DNA from: Corynebacterium ulcerans
GTDB lineage: Bacteria > Actinomycetota > Actinomycetes > Mycobacteriales > Mycobacteriaceae
Direction of reading: 5' to 3'
Length of the DNA: 64,000 nucleotides
NCBI RefSeq assembly: GCF_900187135.1
Contig: NZ_LT906443.1
Coordinates: forward strand, 1,860,001-1,924,000
The notes below the pieces were generated by a model. It had not been told where the DNA came from and made no database searches. It worked only from the letters and a program-made list of their open reading frames with translations. This document shows positions 37,036 to 46,632 of this stretch, piece by piece. Position numbers and translations under genes: made by a program. Position 1 is the stretch's first letter. The number at the start of each line of letters is the position of its first letter.

Positions 37036-37340
37036 GCGTTAAGCCCTCTCGTACTATGTCCTTTTCCCTCCTGTGCTGGTGGGGAAAGGGGCGGTACGAA
37101 AGGGGTAGCGGCTCGTTGAGTATTTCCACCTGCGGAATGCTGAGCCGGCCGTTACCCTGTAAGATCCATCTGGATCCTTCGGTGGTTTGATAAAAACACC
37201 GTGTGACCCTAGGATCATGTAACTGGCACATTAGTAAATAGCTGTACTGCCAGACTGCCGAATTAGCGGTCAGAATGTACAGCAACTGTCAACTCGTGGC
37301 TGCGAAATCGTAGCCACCACGAAGTCCAGGAGGACACACA
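37036..37340 (+). promoter_or_regulatory. fusA-tuf spacer with a large two-tier hairpin
   Basis: At 37044-37105, CCCTCTCGTAC pairs with GTACGAAAGGGG. Inside it, CCTTTTCCC pairs with GGGGAAAGG around a 13-base loop. No T run follows, so it is more likely a processing or regulatory structure than a terminator. The tuf promoter probably lies in the remaining 200 bases; AGGAGG at 37327-37332 is the tuf ribosome site. Confidence 0.5.
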
Positions 37341-38531
37341 GTGGCAAAGGCTAAGTTCGAGCGTACTAAGCCGCACGTTAACATCGGTACCATCGGTCAC
37401 GTCGATCACGGCAAGACCACCACTACCGCTGCTATCACCAAGGTTCTGGCTGACGCATACCCGGATCTCAACGAGGCTTTCGCCTTCGACGCCATTGATA
37501 AGGCACCGGAGGAGAAAGAGCGTGGCATCACGATCAACATCTCCCACGTTGAGTACCAGACCGAGAAGCGCCACTACGCACACGTGGATGCTCCGGGTCA
37601 CGCCGACTACATCAAGAACATGATCACCGGCGCTGCTCAGATGGACGGCGCAATCCTCGTGGTTGCTGCTACCGACGGCCCAATGCCTCAGACCCGTGAG
37701 CACGTTCTGCTCGCTCGCCAGGTTGGCGTTCCTTACATCCTTGTTGCTCTTAACAAGTGCGACATGGTTGACGATGAGGAAATCATCGAGCTCGTCGAGA
37801 TGGAGATCCGTGAGCTGCTCGCAGAGCAGGATTACGATGAAGAGGCTCCAATCATCCACATCTCCGCTCTGAAGGCTCTCGAGGGCGACGAGGAGTGGAC
37901 CAAGTCCATCCTCGAGCTCATGCAGGCTTGCGACGATTCCATCCCGGATCCAGAGCGCGAGACCGACAAGCCATTCCTCATGCCTATCGAGGACATCTTC
38001 ACCATCACCGGTCGTGGCACCGTTGTTACCGGCCGTGTTGAGCGTGGCCAGCTGAACGTCAACGAAGACGTTGAGATCATCGGTATCAAGGAAAAGTCCA
38101 CCCAGACCACCGTTACCGGTATCGAGATGTTCCGTAAGCTTCTCGACTACACCGAGGCTGGCGACAACTGTGGTCTCCTCCTCCGTGGTATCAAGCGCGA
38201 AGACGTCGAGCGCGGTCAGGTTGTTGTTAAGCCAGGCGCTTACACTCCTCACACCGAGTTCGAGGGCTCTGTCTACGTCCTTTCCAAGGACGAGGGCGGC
38301 CGCCACACCCCGTTCTTCGACAACTACCGTCCTCAGTTCTACTTCCGCACCACCGACGTTACCGGTGTTGTGAAGCTTCCTGAGGGCACCGAGATGGTTA
38401 TGCCTGGCGACAACGTCGACATGTCCGTCACCCTGATCCAGCCTGTCGCTATGGACGAGGGCCTGCGCTTCGCTATCCGCGAGGGCTCCCGCACCGTTGG
38501 CGCTGGCCGCGTCACCAAGATCATCAAGTAA
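37341..38531 (+). CDS. tuf: Elongation factor Tu
   Basis: 396 residues, normal for actinobacteria. G1 [11 protein letters not shown]3 DAPGHADY and G4 NKCDMVD are present, and domains II and III are complete. It delivers aminoacyl-tRNA to the ribosome. The GTG start follows AGGAGG. A strong terminator ends the str cluster. Confidence 0.98.
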   Translation: MAKAKFERTKPHVNIGTIGHVDHGKTTTTAAITKVLADAYPDLNEAFAFDAIDKAPEEKERGITINISHVEYQTEKRHYAHVDAPGHADYIKNMITGAAQMDGAILVVAATDGPMPQTREHVLLARQVGVPYILVALNKCDMVDDEEIIELVEMEIRELLAEQDYDEEAPIIHISALKALEGDEEWTKSILELMQACDDSIPDPERETDKPFLMPIEDIFTITGRGTVVTGRVERGQLNVNEDVEIIGIKEKSTQTTVTGIEMFRKLLDYTEAGDNCGLLLRGIKREDVERGQVVVKPGAYTPHTEFEGSVYVLSKDEGGRHTPFFDNYRPQFYFRTTDVTGVVKLPEGTEMVMPGDNVDMSVTLIQPVAMDEGLRFAIREGSRTVGAGRVTKIIK

Positions 38532-38563
38532 TGATCTTTTAGCAGTTCGCTGCTAGGCTTGTA

Positions 38564-38600
38564 AAAATCCGCTCTGGTTTAAGTACCAGGGCGGATTTTT
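38564..38600 (+). terminator. Terminator of tuf
   Basis: AAAATCCGCTCTGGT pairs with ACCAGGGCGGATTTT around TTAAGT and ends in a T6 run. Confidence 0.93.
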
Positions 38601-38612
38601 TATGTCGTGGGA

Positions 38613-38618
38613 TAAAAT
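38613..38618 (+). promoter_or_regulatory. -10 element of a probably leaderless transcript
   Basis: TAAAAT lies eight bases before the ATG at 38627. In actinobacteria transcription usually starts about seven bases after the -10, which would place the first base of the mRNA one or two bases from the ATG. There is no ribosome site. Confidence 0.5.
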
Positions 38619-38626
38619 CAGAACCC

Positions 38627-39256
38627 ATGATCGATCGCTCCCGCATGGATAGAATGCTTGATGCCGTCCGAGAAGTGTGGGAAGGCCAGCCAGATCTGGA
38701 TTTTGCTGCGCTCATGGGCATGCTGAGTACACACGGACTCACGTGGGGAATTTCCGATGATGATGCCCAGGACATATGCATGACGATTGCTACTACTTAT
38801 CCAGGGACACTTTCTAAAGTCACCGGACAGTACAGCGTGTTACTTGCTAACAACACCACTGCAGTACTTACCCCGGAGCGTATTGCACTGCTGCGCGGTT
38901 GGCAGCAGCCTATCTGGTGGTGCTACACGTCTCTCGTGCAAGCACAGGTTGGTTCGCCCCTCATCGTGGCCGACCGGGAAGGCATCGAACATCGCCTGGA
39001 CGCGATTCGTCGTATTGAAAAGACGATGCTAGTGGACGACACAGATACACGCGTGATTGAGCTTGCCGACGCCTCCGTGGTCCTTCAAAGAGGCCATCAA
39101 GCGCGTCATTTTGTGCGTAGGCGTCGTGAGGTGGAGACCAATGAATATTGGGTCCCGCAGGCGTGGTTGCCTGAAAAGGAAAAACCGCTAAAGCTACTCA
39201 CCAAGGAACGCAATGTAATCGAACTGCCAGTTATCACAGCAATTATCCTTGGGTAG
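38627..39256 (+). CDS. Conserved-looking corynebacterial hypothetical protein
   Basis: 209 residues, soluble, no recognised domain. It has an N-terminal helical half (MDRMLDAVREVWEGQPDLDFAALMGML, then SDDDAQDICMTIATTYPG), a central Trp-rich GWQQPIWWCYTSL, and a basic stretch (HQARHFVRRRREVETN). A strand-rich end follows. The DUF421 gene overlaps its stop, so they probably form an operon. I do not recognise a family. Confidence 0.65.
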   Translation: MIDRSRMDRMLDAVREVWEGQPDLDFAALMGMLSTHGLTWGISDDDAQDICMTIATTYPGTLSKVTGQYSVLLANNTTAVLTPERIALLRGWQQPIWWCYTSLVQAQVGSPLIVADREGIEHRLDAIRRIEKTMLVDDTDTRVIELADASVVLQRGHQARHFVRRRREVETNEYWVPQAWLPEKEKPLKLLTKERNVIELPVITAIILG

Positions 39257-39848
39257 CGGCGCTGAGCTTTCTACTGCCGGTAAAGTTCTTGTGGTGCAGG
39301 AGTTTAAACCTATCCTCGTAGAGCAACTAACCATCGAGCCATGGCGCATCCCCGTTGTGGTTATTGCGGGGGTTGGTATTTATCTTGTTTTCCTACTGAT
39401 GATCCGAATATTCGGTGCACGAGTCCTCTCCCGTATGACAGCCTTTGACGCGGTGGTCCTTACGATGGTTGGGGCTGTGGCAGGTCGCGTTATCATCGGG
39501 CATCCGCCGACGCTCGCCGCTGGTGTGATCGGGTTGATAACTCTGATGCTGTTGGAAGCGATGTTCGGAGCTGCGCGCAGCGTTTCTTCTGGTTTACGGC
39601 AAACCTTTGACGGGCGTCCTCGCATAGTGTTGGTGCATGGCGAGTGGATCTTTGAGGAATTGCGTAAGACTCACCTGGCTAAGTCGGACGTTCGATTCGC
39701 CATTAGACGAGCCGGGATACACCGCATGGACATGGTTCAGTGCGTGATTCTTGAGCCCACGGGAGAACTCTCGATCTTTAGGGAAGGAACCCCCGTGGAC
39801 CCCGAGCTATTGCGAGGCGTGGCAGGCGTAGACCGGCTTTATCCTTAA
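39249..39848 (+). CDS. DUF421 (YetF-like) membrane protein
   Basis: 199 residues from TTG at 39249, overlapping the previous stop; GTG at 39291 is an alternative giving MVVQEFKP. Three membrane helices (about 35-55, 60-82, 84-102) come first. The soluble C-terminal domain has the family's GRPRIVLVHGEWIFEELRK and later ILEPTGELSIF. DUF421 proteins form small membrane complexes of uncertain role, some linked to spore or stress functions in Bacillus. Confidence 0.82.
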   Translation: MGSGAELSTAGKVLVVQEFKPILVEQLTIEPWRIPVVVIAGVGIYLVFLLMIRIFGARVLSRMTAFDAVVLTMVGAVAGRVIIGHPPTLAAGVIGLITLMLLEAMFGAARSVSSGLRQTFDGRPRIVLVHGEWIFEELRKTHLAKSDVRFAIRRAGIHRMDMVQCVILEPTGELSIFREGTPVDPELLRGVAGVDRLYP

Positions 39849-40390
39849 TTTTCTACTTTAGCCATGTGTACGCGGTATTCGGTACGCACGGGAGTGTTTG
39901 GTAACGCTGTTGCTATGTCCTGGTCTAGTTGCTGAAGTGCCTGCTGGATGCTTAGCGCATCCGGTACTGATTCCAAGAGGATAGTAAGGGCGATGACTGT
40001 TTCTTCACCGCGTCTTTCCGCATGCCCGTGAGCGGAGATGACAGGATCGAGTTCTCCTATGTCTTCGGCTGCTAGTTCTGCTATGTGGTCTATGTTGACA
40101 CTAATCTTCCCGTTATTCTGCGCGACGCGAGAAATACGATTGCGGCGCATATTGGCAACTACAATCCAGACTCCGCTGATTAAGAAGATGACCGCAGCGA
40201 AGAACAAAGCAACATCGAACCAGCGTTGCTGAGAGGCTTGGTACCAACGAGGAAATTCAGCGAGATCAGCGAGGTGCTGTGCCCATGGAAGATCAAAATT
40301 GAGGGCGATGGTCCACACAGCCAGCGCACCGAGAAGAACGCCGACGAGGAGACAAAGGAGACGGTCGAAACTAGCCGTAGATCGTTTCAT
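39845..40390 (-). CDS. AmaP-like alkaline-shock membrane anchor protein
   Basis: 181 residues. Two membrane helices (about 10-30 and 59-80) are followed by a soluble domain with NGKISVNIDHIAELAAEDIGE, the Gls24-like strand pattern of AmaP. In Staphylococcus AmaP tethers Asp23 to the membrane. It is the last gene of a six-gene minus-strand operon whose other members include three Asp23/Gls24-like proteins. Confidence 0.75.
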   Translation of the reverse strand: MKRSTASFDRLLCLLVGVLLGALAVWTIALNFDLPWAQHLADLAEFPRWYQASQQRWFDVALFFAAVIFLISGVWIVVANMRRNRISRVAQNNGKISVNIDHIAELAAEDIGELDPVISAHGHAERRGEETVIALTILLESVPDALSIQQALQQLDQDIATALPNTPVRTEYRVHMAKVEN

Positions 40391-40935
40391 TAACCTTCAC
40401 CTCTCACGACAACTTTAAGTTTGGGACGCGTGTGCAGCTTCAGAGTAAGTGGCTCAACTGCAGAGCGAATGCGCTCCTCGTATGTATGAGCCTCCCCAAG
40501 CTGCTGTGAATCAACTGATGCGACCACTCTGATGGAGCGAGCAGAACCATTTACTGTGGTGTGCGCTTGGTTGACCCCAGGGACCTGCTTGGCGTTTAGC
40601 GTGGCTAGGCGTGCGATGTCAAGGGGGCGTACATAACAGGTGGTGGTGTCGATAAGCGCCACGTGAGTGCGCGGTCGAGGCTTGAAAGCAATAGCTATCA
40701 AGATCAGAGCGAGAATCACCGTGGCTACCCCTGCAACCAACATCCATGGCTGATATGTGACGTCAGAGATGAAACGAAGCACTGGGTCTAACCAGGCGTG
40801 GCCGTGGTGGCCTTCAGTTCGCACCCACCAAAGTTCTCGCGCGGCGACAAAGCCAATGCCTATAGCCACGAGTCCAATAAGAATTGCGGCAAGGCGGGCG
40901 GCGGGACGTCCTTTGATAGCAGTGGGACTATCCAT
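40390..40935 (-). CDS. DUF6286-like membrane protein of the Asp23 operon
   Basis: 181 residues from ATG at 40935, eight bases after a perfect AAGGAGG; an upstream in-frame start at 40953 lacks one. Two membrane helices (about 14-36 and 62-85) are followed by a soluble domain with TTTCYVRPLDIARLA and VKARL-like strands (RSIRVVASVDS). It overlaps neighbouring genes at both ends. The family is found beside Asp23 genes in actinobacteria and has no defined activity. Confidence 0.7.
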   Translation of the reverse strand: MDSPTAIKGRPAARLAAILIGLVAIGIGFVAARELWWVRTEGHHGHAWLDPVLRFISDVTYQPWMLVAGVATVILALILIAIAFKPRPRTHVALIDTTTCYVRPLDIARLATLNAKQVPGVNQAHTTVNGSARSIRVVASVDSQQLGEAHTYEERIRSAVEPLTLKLHTRPKLKVVVRGEG

Positions 40936-41389
40936 GGCTCCTCCTTGACTCAATTCTTTGGATAATTATTGGTTTAAGCGGGCGCAGAGGTGCGGTGACG
41001 ATGGGCATGAGCGATTGGGCTTCAGGAGCCACGGGATGCGTTACTTGGGGTGACTGCGGTTCCGGTGCGATCTCAATCCGTGTGCCGTGGTTAAGTGTGG
41101 TGACTACAACATTCACCGGAGCATCCTGAATGCCCGCATAGACGGAAAACCACTCAGCAATTGCCGTGGCTACATTTTCGGCCACGGCTGTCACCGGACT
41201 GGGCCACGATACTGCAATGAAGGCTTCTACCGTGGGAGGTGAGTGAAGATCATCGCGTCGGACGTCGATACGCGGAAGCGAGCGGCCAGCGCGGCGCGGA
41301 ACGCGTACTGTGCCGGGGACTGAGTTCACCGCCGCTTTAGCTAGCTTGGTAAGCGCCCGATCCGTAATGGTTACCGGAGCGGCTGTCAT
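40928..41389 (-). CDS. Asp23/Gls24-like protein
   Basis: 153 residues, no signal peptide. Features of the fold are VTITDRALTKLAKAAVNSVPGT at the start and AVSWPSPVTAVAENVATAIAEWF, then VNVVVTTL. It diverges from canonical Asp23 but keeps the strand-helix order. The start at 41389 overlaps the next gene's stop. Confidence 0.7.
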   Translation of the reverse strand: MTAAPVTITDRALTKLAKAAVNSVPGTVRVPRRAGRSLPRIDVRRDDLHSPPTVEAFIAVSWPSPVTAVAENVATAIAEWFSVYAGIQDAPVNVVVTTLNHGTRIEIAPEPQSPQVTHPVAPEAQSLMPIVTAPLRPLKPIIIQRIESRRSHG

Positions 41390-41595
41390 TATCCGCGGCC
41401 TCCGCGTCGGAGATTCTCAACGAGGTCATGGAAAATCTTGTACAAGTCGATCTTTCCATCAAAGTGCGCGCCGATAAGGGCACCTATGCCTCCAGCGACC
41501 GCCAGAATGAGGAGCGTGAGCAAATGACCCGACAGGATTGCAAAGATCACCAAAACGCCGAGGATTGCGCCGAGAAGGGTTTTATTCTGAAACAT
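41389..41595 (-). CDS. Small DUF2273-like membrane protein
   Basis: 68 residues. Two closely spaced hydrophobic helices (about 6-22 and 24-44) make up most of the protein, ending in the charged FHDLVENLRRGGRG tail. Small proteins of this shape (DUF2273) accompany Asp23/AmaP in firmicutes and actinobacteria. It overlaps both neighbours by one base. Confidence 0.7.
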   Translation of the reverse strand: MFQNKTLLGAILGVLVIFAILSGHLLTLLILAVAGGIGALIGAHFDGKIDLYKIFHDLVENLRRGGRG

Positions 41596-41942
41596 TAAAG
41601 CTCCTTGAGCTGGGTTAGCTTTACGACGTCGCTGATGACCACGTCAATCGAAGTAACATCGCAGAGATCAGAATCCGCCACAGCAGCAGTGATTGATTGG
41701 GTAAGCTCCACGAAGTTATATCCGTAATAAGCGGCAACATTTACCTCAAGGGCCTGGTGGCCCTGCACATCATCTAATCTGAGCCCGGTGATTTTGCGCC
41801 GTGGATAGAGGAGTGCTACCTCACCAAAACGTCCGCCGCGGAGTTCTGCAACACCATCAATCCCAAGGATCTTTTCTGCTAGTGCGTGCGCAGATTCATA
41901 TGAGGGGAGAGCGGGAAGCCCTGATGGCCGCGGGGTTGACAC
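41595..41942 (-). CDS. Asp23/Gls24-like protein (short form)
   Basis: 115 residues, soluble. AHALAEKILGIDGVAELRGGRFGEVALLYP and LEVNVAAYYGYNFVELTQSITAAV match the helix and strand core of the Gls24 fold without the acidic tail of the lead protein. It lies 12 bases downstream of the lead gene and directly joins the small membrane protein. Confidence 0.7.
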   Translation of the reverse strand: MSTPRPSGLPALPSYESAHALAEKILGIDGVAELRGGRFGEVALLYPRRKITGLRLDDVQGHQALEVNVAAYYGYNFVELTQSITAAVADSDLCDVTSIDVVISDVVKLTQLKEL

Positions 41943-41954
41943 TATGAAAACTCC

Positions 41955-42422
41955 TTAGTGGACGCGGGTATGGGTAGGAGAATCGTTGGCTTCGCTTTCG
42001 TCTTCATCCAGTTCCAGATGGACGTCATGAACAGTGACATTAACTTCGGTGACCTCAAGGCCTGTCATCCGTTCAATAGCAGTAATGATGTTTTGCCGAA
42101 TTGCCTGTGCCAACTGGTGAATAGCGACTCCGTATTCAGCAACGATGGCAACGTCCACGGCGGCTTGCCGTTCACCAACCTCCACCTCAACGCCCTGCTG
42201 AAGATTGGTGCGTGATCCGGGAATTGAATCGCGAAGAGCTCCGACAACGCGTGCAGCGTTGCCGCCGACGGCGTGAACCCCCGATACTTCTCTGGTGGCT
42301 AGGCCAGCGATCTTTGCCACGACGGTGTCTTCAATGACAGTCCTGCCGTGGGGGGTTTCTAGTGCGGTAGTGGAACCAGTAGTTGAGGTTTCTACTGCTG
42401 GAGCATTCTGTGTATCGGACAT
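41955..42422 (-). CDS. Asp23/Gls24 family envelope stress response protein
   Basis: 155 residues, lead gene of the operon with AGGAGG upstream. GRTVIEDTVVAKIAGLATREVSGVHAV and VDVAIVAEYGVAIHQLAQAIRQNI followed by VTEVNVTVHDVHLE are diagnostic for Asp23/Gls24. The N-terminus is low-complexity and the C-terminus acidic. In firmicutes these proteins form membrane-linked filaments and respond to cell-envelope stress. The six-gene cluster suggests a multi-component version here. Confidence 0.85.
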   Translation of the reverse strand: MSDTQNAPAVETSTTGSTTALETPHGRTVIEDTVVAKIAGLATREVSGVHAVGGNAARVVGALRDSIPGSRTNLQQGVEVEVGERQAAVDVAIVAEYGVAIHQLAQAIRQNIITAIERMTGLEVTEVNVTVHDVHLELDEDESEANDSPTHTRVH

Positions 42423-43157
42423 GAGACGATCCTCCTTATGAGTGGCGGTGTAACAAGTACGCAGCCGGTTTTGCAGCCCCTAAAGTTACGCACTCCATAC
42501 TAAAAGGGTTTTTCTTAAAAGGGGAGGGGAGGACTGCTCTATGCAGATAACGATGTGGACAATTTTTAGGCAAGTCGACGTGATGGGAACGCGGGGGCGT
42601 CGAAAAGCTAGAAACCTTTCTATGTGATGGAAAACACGTGAAAAGTGTGGATAAAGTTCCGAGAAGGGTTGTGCTGAATAGCTATTGATGTTTAAATACA
42701 AAGGTTGCTTTGACACAGTGAGCGCAAAATGGTCACACATATGAGTGAGACAATTTTGAATTACTGCTGGTGAGGCAAACATGACACCTTCATGGTGAAC
42801 CTCTGAGCGGAAACGTAAAGAGGGAAACGGAAGGATCCTTAAGAGATTGAGTGCAATGCACGTTTTTCTTGAGGGCCGGAGTGAAGGGGCATGGCAAATA
42901 AACAGCGGCAGTACGTAAGGGCCACGCTTATCGTGAGATATTAGGTCCCTTCCGGCTTGACATACGGGTCTTGTACCCCGTCAGGTGTTATGGCGTGTGT
43001 TTGTGTCCACGTCCACTAACTCCACCAAGTCGTCATAGACAGTCAAGTAAGAACTGGCGTTGCGCCCAGGCCCTAAGGTCCGGACAACGTTATAGAGATA
43101 TTAAGAGCGATTCCCACCAATCCCTAGGATGTGGGACAAGCGAGGAAGAGGATAAGC
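42423..43157 (+). other. Divergent intergenic region between the Asp23 operon and rpsJ
   Basis: 735 bases with no supported gene. The left part must hold the minus-strand promoter of the Asp23 operon. TTGACA at 42957-42962 is the best -35 for the S10 operon, with TGTTAT-like bases 25 bp away, which is too far for a standard promoter. The long leader before rpsJ may carry autoregulation by L4 as known in other bacteria, but I see no diagnostic structure. Confidence 0.45.
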
Positions 43158-43463
43158 GTGGCGGGACAAAAGATCCGCATTCGGCTGAAGGCCTACGATC
43201 ACGAGGCGATTGATGCGTCTGCACGCAGAATCGTCGAGACCGTGACCCGTACGGGTGCACGTGTCGTCGGCCCGGTGCCGTTGCCCACCGAAAAGAACGT
43301 ATACGCCGTTATTCGTTCTCCCCATAAGTACAAGGATTCTCGCGAGCACTTCGAGATGCGCACTCACAAGCGCCTGATCGACATCCTCGACCCGACGCCG
43401 AAGACGGTTGACGCTCTTATGCGCATCGACCTTCCGGCCAGCGTCGACGTGAATATTCAGTGA
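43158..43463 (+). CDS. rpsJ: 30S ribosomal protein S10
   Basis: 101 residues from GTG at 43158, giving (M)[18 protein letters not shown]; the start at 43131 would add nine unsupported residues. It is the first gene of the S10 operon and also the NusE partner of transcription antitermination. AGGAAGAGG precedes the start. Confidence 0.96.
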   Translation: MAGQKIRIRLKAYDHEAIDASARRIVETVTRTGARVVGPVPLPTEKNVYAVIRSPHKYKDSREHFEMRTHKRLIDILDPTPKTVDALMRIDLPASVDVNIQ

Positions 43464-43495
43464 TCGACGAAATTTTTGGCAGCGGAGAATAACTT

Positions 43496-44152
43496 ATGAG
43501 TGAAACTGAGATCAAGGGCATTCTGGGCACCAAGCTCGGCATGACCCAGATCTTTGACGAGGACAACCGAGTAATCCCGGTTACCGTCGTTGAAGCTGGG
43601 CCGTGTGTGGTCACCCAGATTCGCACCATCGAAACCGATGGCTACAACGCCATCCAGATCGCCTACGGCGACATCGACCCTCGCAAGGCAAACAAGCCTG
43701 CAACCGGTCATTTCAAGAAAGCTGGCGTTACCCCTCGCCGTCACGTTGCAGAAATTCGTATGAACGACGTTTCTGCATACGAGCTCGGTCAGGACGTTAC
43801 CGTTGAGATCTTCGAAGGAATCACCTTCGTTGACGTCACCGGAACGACCAAGGGTAAGGGCTACGCAGGTGCTATGAAGCGCCACGGCTTTGCAGGTCAG
43901 GGCGCTGCCCACGGTAACCAGGCTGCACACCGCCGCGTCGGTGGCATCGGTGCCTGCGCTACCCCAGGTCGCGTTTTCAAGGGCACCCGCATGGCAGGCC
44001 GCATGGGTAATGATCGCGTCACCACCCAGAACCTCAAGGTTCAGAAGATTGATGCAGATGCCAACCTGATTCTGATCAAGGGTGCTATTCCAGGCAACCG
44101 CGGTGGCATCGTTACCGTTAAGACTGCAGTGAAGGGCGGTGCACACGCATGA
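43496..44152 (+). CDS. rplC: 50S ribosomal protein L3
   Basis: 218 residues. It begins with [16 protein letters not shown] and keeps the extended loop [20 protein letters not shown] that reaches the peptidyl-transferase centre. Its stop overlaps the rplD start by four bases. Confidence 0.97.
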   Translation: MSETEIKGILGTKLGMTQIFDEDNRVIPVTVVEAGPCVVTQIRTIETDGYNAIQIAYGDIDPRKANKPATGHFKKAGVTPRRHVAEIRMNDVSAYELGQDVTVEIFEGITFVDVTGTTKGKGYAGAMKRHGFAGQGAAHGNQAAHRRVGGIGACATPGRVFKGTRMAGRMGNDRVTTQNLKVQKIDADANLILIKGAIPGNRGGIVTVKTAVKGGAHA

Positions 44153-44802
44153 CCAACCTAAAGTTGGACGTCCTCACCGCTGAGGGCAAGACCGACGGTC
44201 AAGTCGAACTGCCAGCAGAGATCTTCGATCGTGAAGCTTCTGTGGCACTTATGCACCAGGTTGTCAACGCACAGCTTGCTGCAAAGCGTCAGGGTACTCA
44301 CTCGACCAAGACCCGCGCTGAGGTCTCCGGTGGCGGACGCAAGCCGTTCCGTCAGAAGGGCACCGGCCGCGCTCGTCAGGGCTCGATCCGTGCTCCTCAC
44401 TTCACCGGTGGCGGCATCTCGCACGGCCCTAAGCCGCGCGACTACAGCCAGCGCACCCCGAAGAAGATGATCAAGGCTGCTCTGTACGGTGCACTGTCGG
44501 ATCGCGCTCGTCACGAGCGTATCCACGTGATCACCGAGTTGGTCGCTGGTCAGACTCCTTCCACCAAGTCCGCACGCGCTTTTGTTGAGCGCATCACTGA
44601 TCGTCGCAACGTTCTTCTCGTTGTCGGTCGTGAGGACACCACTGCACAGAAGAGTGCTCGTAACCTGCCCGGCGTTCACATCCTGTTCGCTGATCAGCTG
44701 AACACTTATGACGTCCTCAAGTCTGATGACGTTGTGTTCTCTGTCGAGGCTTTGAACACCTTCATCAACCGCGTCACCGGCGCGGCTCAGGAGGAGAAGT
44801 AA
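44149..44802 (+). CDS. rplD: 50S ribosomal protein L4
   Basis: 217 residues. The exit-tunnel loop [24 protein letters not shown] is intact. L4 is the usual translational and transcriptional repressor of S10 operons. Its stop overlaps the rplW ATG. Confidence 0.97.
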   Translation: MTNLKLDVLTAEGKTDGQVELPAEIFDREASVALMHQVVNAQLAAKRQGTHSTKTRAEVSGGGRKPFRQKGTGRARQGSIRAPHFTGGGISHGPKPRDYSQRTPKKMIKAALYGALSDRARHERIHVITELVAGQTPSTKSARAFVERITDRRNVLLVVGREDTTAQKSARNLPGVHILFADQLNTYDVLKSDDVVFSVEALNTFINRVTGAAQEEK

Positions 44803-45107
44803 TGGCTAAGATCGCAGACCCCCGTGACATCATTCTCGCCCCGGTCGTCTCCGAGAAGTCTTATGGCTTGATGGAGCAGAACACCTACGTGTTCTTCGTT
44901 GCTCCTAGCGCCAACAAGACCGAGATCAAGATCGCAATCGAGCAGATCTTCGGCGTTAAGGTTGCTTCCGTTAACACCGCTAACCGTGAGGGCAAGCGCA
45001 AGCGCACTCGCTCCGGTTACGGCGTACGCAAGGCAACCAAGCGCGCTTACGTGACGCTTCGAGAGGGCAGCGACGCAATCGACATCTTCGGCGGCTCCGC
45101 CGCTTAA
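44802..45107 (+). CDS. rplW: 50S ribosomal protein L23
   Basis: 101 residues. [18 protein letters not shown] and the [17 protein letters not shown] basic loop (here [18 protein letters not shown]) are typical. L23 lies at the tunnel exit and docks trigger factor and SRP. Confidence 0.97.
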   Translation: MAKIADPRDIILAPVVSEKSYGLMEQNTYVFFVAPSANKTEIKIAIEQIFGVKVASVNTANREGKRKRTRSGYGVRKATKRAYVTLREGSDAIDIFGGSAA

Positions 45108-45128
45108 GGTTCGAGGTAAGGACAAATT

Positions 45129-45971
45129 ATGGCTATTCGTAAGTACAAGCCGACAACCCCGGGTCGCCGCCAGAGCTCCGTTTCCATGTTCGACGAGATC
45201 ACTCGTTCGACTCCGGAAAAATCTCTGGTTCGCCCGCTCCCTAAGAAGGGCGGCCGTAACGTTCACGGCCACATCACCGTTCGCCACAAGGGCGGTGGAC
45301 ACAAGCGCCAGTACCGCGTCATCGACTTCCGTCGTAATGACAAAGACGGCATTCCCGCAAAGGTCGCTCACATTGAGTACGACCCGAACCGTACCGCTAA
45401 CATCGCACTTCTGCACTACGTAGATGGCGAGAAGCGCTACATCATCGCTCCTAAGGGCATGAAGCAGGGCCAGATGATCGAGTCTGGTGCTGCTGCAGAC
45501 ATCAAGGTTGGTAACAACCTTCCGCTGCGTAACATCCCTGCTGGTACCACCATTCACTGCGTCGAGTTGAAGCCGGGCGCAGGCGCTAAGCTGGCTCGTT
45601 CCGCTGGTGCCTCCATCCAGCTCCTCGGTAAAGCTGGTAAGTACGCAGTTCTGCGTATGCCGTCTTCGGAAATCCGTCGCGTAGATATCCGTTGCCGTGC
45701 AACCGTGGGCGAGGTCGGCAACGCTGACCAAATCAACATCCGCTGGGGTAAAGCCGGCCGTATGCGCTGGAAGGGCGTCCGCCCGACCGTCCGTGGTGTC
45801 GTTATGAACCCGGTCGATCACCCACACGGTGGTGGTGAAGGTAAGACCTCGGGTGGTCGTCACCCTGTTTCCCCATGGGGAAAGAAAGAGGGTCGTACCC
45901 GCAACCCCAACCGTTACAGCAACAATATGATCGTGTCGCGTCGTCGCACGAACAAGAGCAAGAAGCGCTAA
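45129..45971 (+). CDS. rplB: 50S ribosomal protein L2
   Basis: 280 residues. It starts [19 protein letters not shown] and includes the conserved [29 protein letters not shown] near the peptidyl-transferase centre. Normal length. Confidence 0.97.
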   Translation: MAIRKYKPTTPGRRQSSVSMFDEITRSTPEKSLVRPLPKKGGRNVHGHITVRHKGGGHKRQYRVIDFRRNDKDGIPAKVAHIEYDPNRTANIALLHYVDGEKRYIIAPKGMKQGQMIESGAAADIKVGNNLPLRNIPAGTTIHCVELKPGAGAKLARSAGASIQLLGKAGKYAVLRMPSSEIRRVDIRCRATVGEVGNADQINIRWGKAGRMRWKGVRPTVRGVVMNPVDHPHGGGEGKTSGGRHPVSPWGKKEGRTRNPNRYSNNMIVSRRRTNKSKKR

Positions 45972-45987
45972 GAGGAGGAAAACTTAG

Positions 45988-46266
45988 ATGCCACGCAGCC
46001 TTAAGAAGGGCCCGTTCGTCGATGAGCACCTCCTCGCAAAGGTCGATGCTCAGAACGAAAAGGGCACCAAGCAGGTCATCAAGACCTGGTCCCGCCGTTC
46101 CACCATTCTCCCGGACTTCATTGGCCACACCTTCGCCGTCCACGACGGTCGCAAGCATGTGCCAGTGTTCGTGGACGACTCTATGGTCGGCCACAAGCTC
46201 GGTGAGTTTGCACCCACCAAGACCTTCAAGGGTCACATCAAGGACGATAAGAAGGGACGTCGATAA
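45988..46266 (+). CDS. rpsS: 30S ribosomal protein S19
   Basis: 92 residues, beginning [15 protein letters not shown], with [17 protein letters not shown]. Binds the 30S head near the A and P sites. AGAGGAGG precedes the ATG. Confidence 0.97.
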   Translation: MPRSLKKGPFVDEHLLAKVDAQNEKGTKQVIKTWSRRSTILPDFIGHTFAVHDGRKHVPVFVDDSMVGHKLGEFAPTKTFKGHIKDDKKGRR

Positions 46267-46269
46267 GCG

Positions 46270-46632
46270 ATGAGTGAATCTGTCACCTCCGCACGCGCTA
46301 CCGCGCGCTTCGTCCGTGTCTCTCCTATGAAGGCACGTCGCGTGATCGATCTGGTCCGCGGCAAGTCCATCGAGGAAGCACTCGCAATCCTGAAGTACGC
46401 TCCGCAGGCTGCTTCTGAGCCGGTTGCAAAGGTCGTTGCTTCTGCAGCCGCTAACGCTGAGAACAACTTCGGTCTAGATCGCCGCTCCCTGGTCATCTCT
46501 GAGGCTTTTGCTGACGAGGGTCCGACCATGCGTCGTTTCAGCCCCCGCGCTCAGGGTCGTGCTTTCCAGATCCGCAAGCGCACCAGCCACATCACCGTGG
46601 TTGTTGAGAGCCAGAAGGAAGGGGCCAAGTAG
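46270..46632 (+). CDS. rplV: 50S ribosomal protein L22
   Basis: 120 residues. [21 protein letters not shown] and the tunnel hairpin [22 protein letters not shown] are intact, with no insertion or deletion of the kind linked to macrolide resistance. Stop overlaps the rpsC GTG. Confidence 0.97.
   Translation: MSESVTSARATARFVRVSPMKARRVIDLVRGKSIEEALAILKYAPQAASEPVAKVVASAAANAENNFGLDRRSLVISEAFADEGPTMRRFSPRAQGRAFQIRKRTSHITVVVESQKEGAK

Noticed and set aside
43131..43157. Longer start for rpsJ
   Set aside because: S10 begins at the GTG-coded [12 protein letters not shown]. The extra codons cover the ribosome site.
44787..45863. 358-residue open frame on the minus strand
   Set aside because: It crosses rplW and rplB in antisense. 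Both sense genes are certain.
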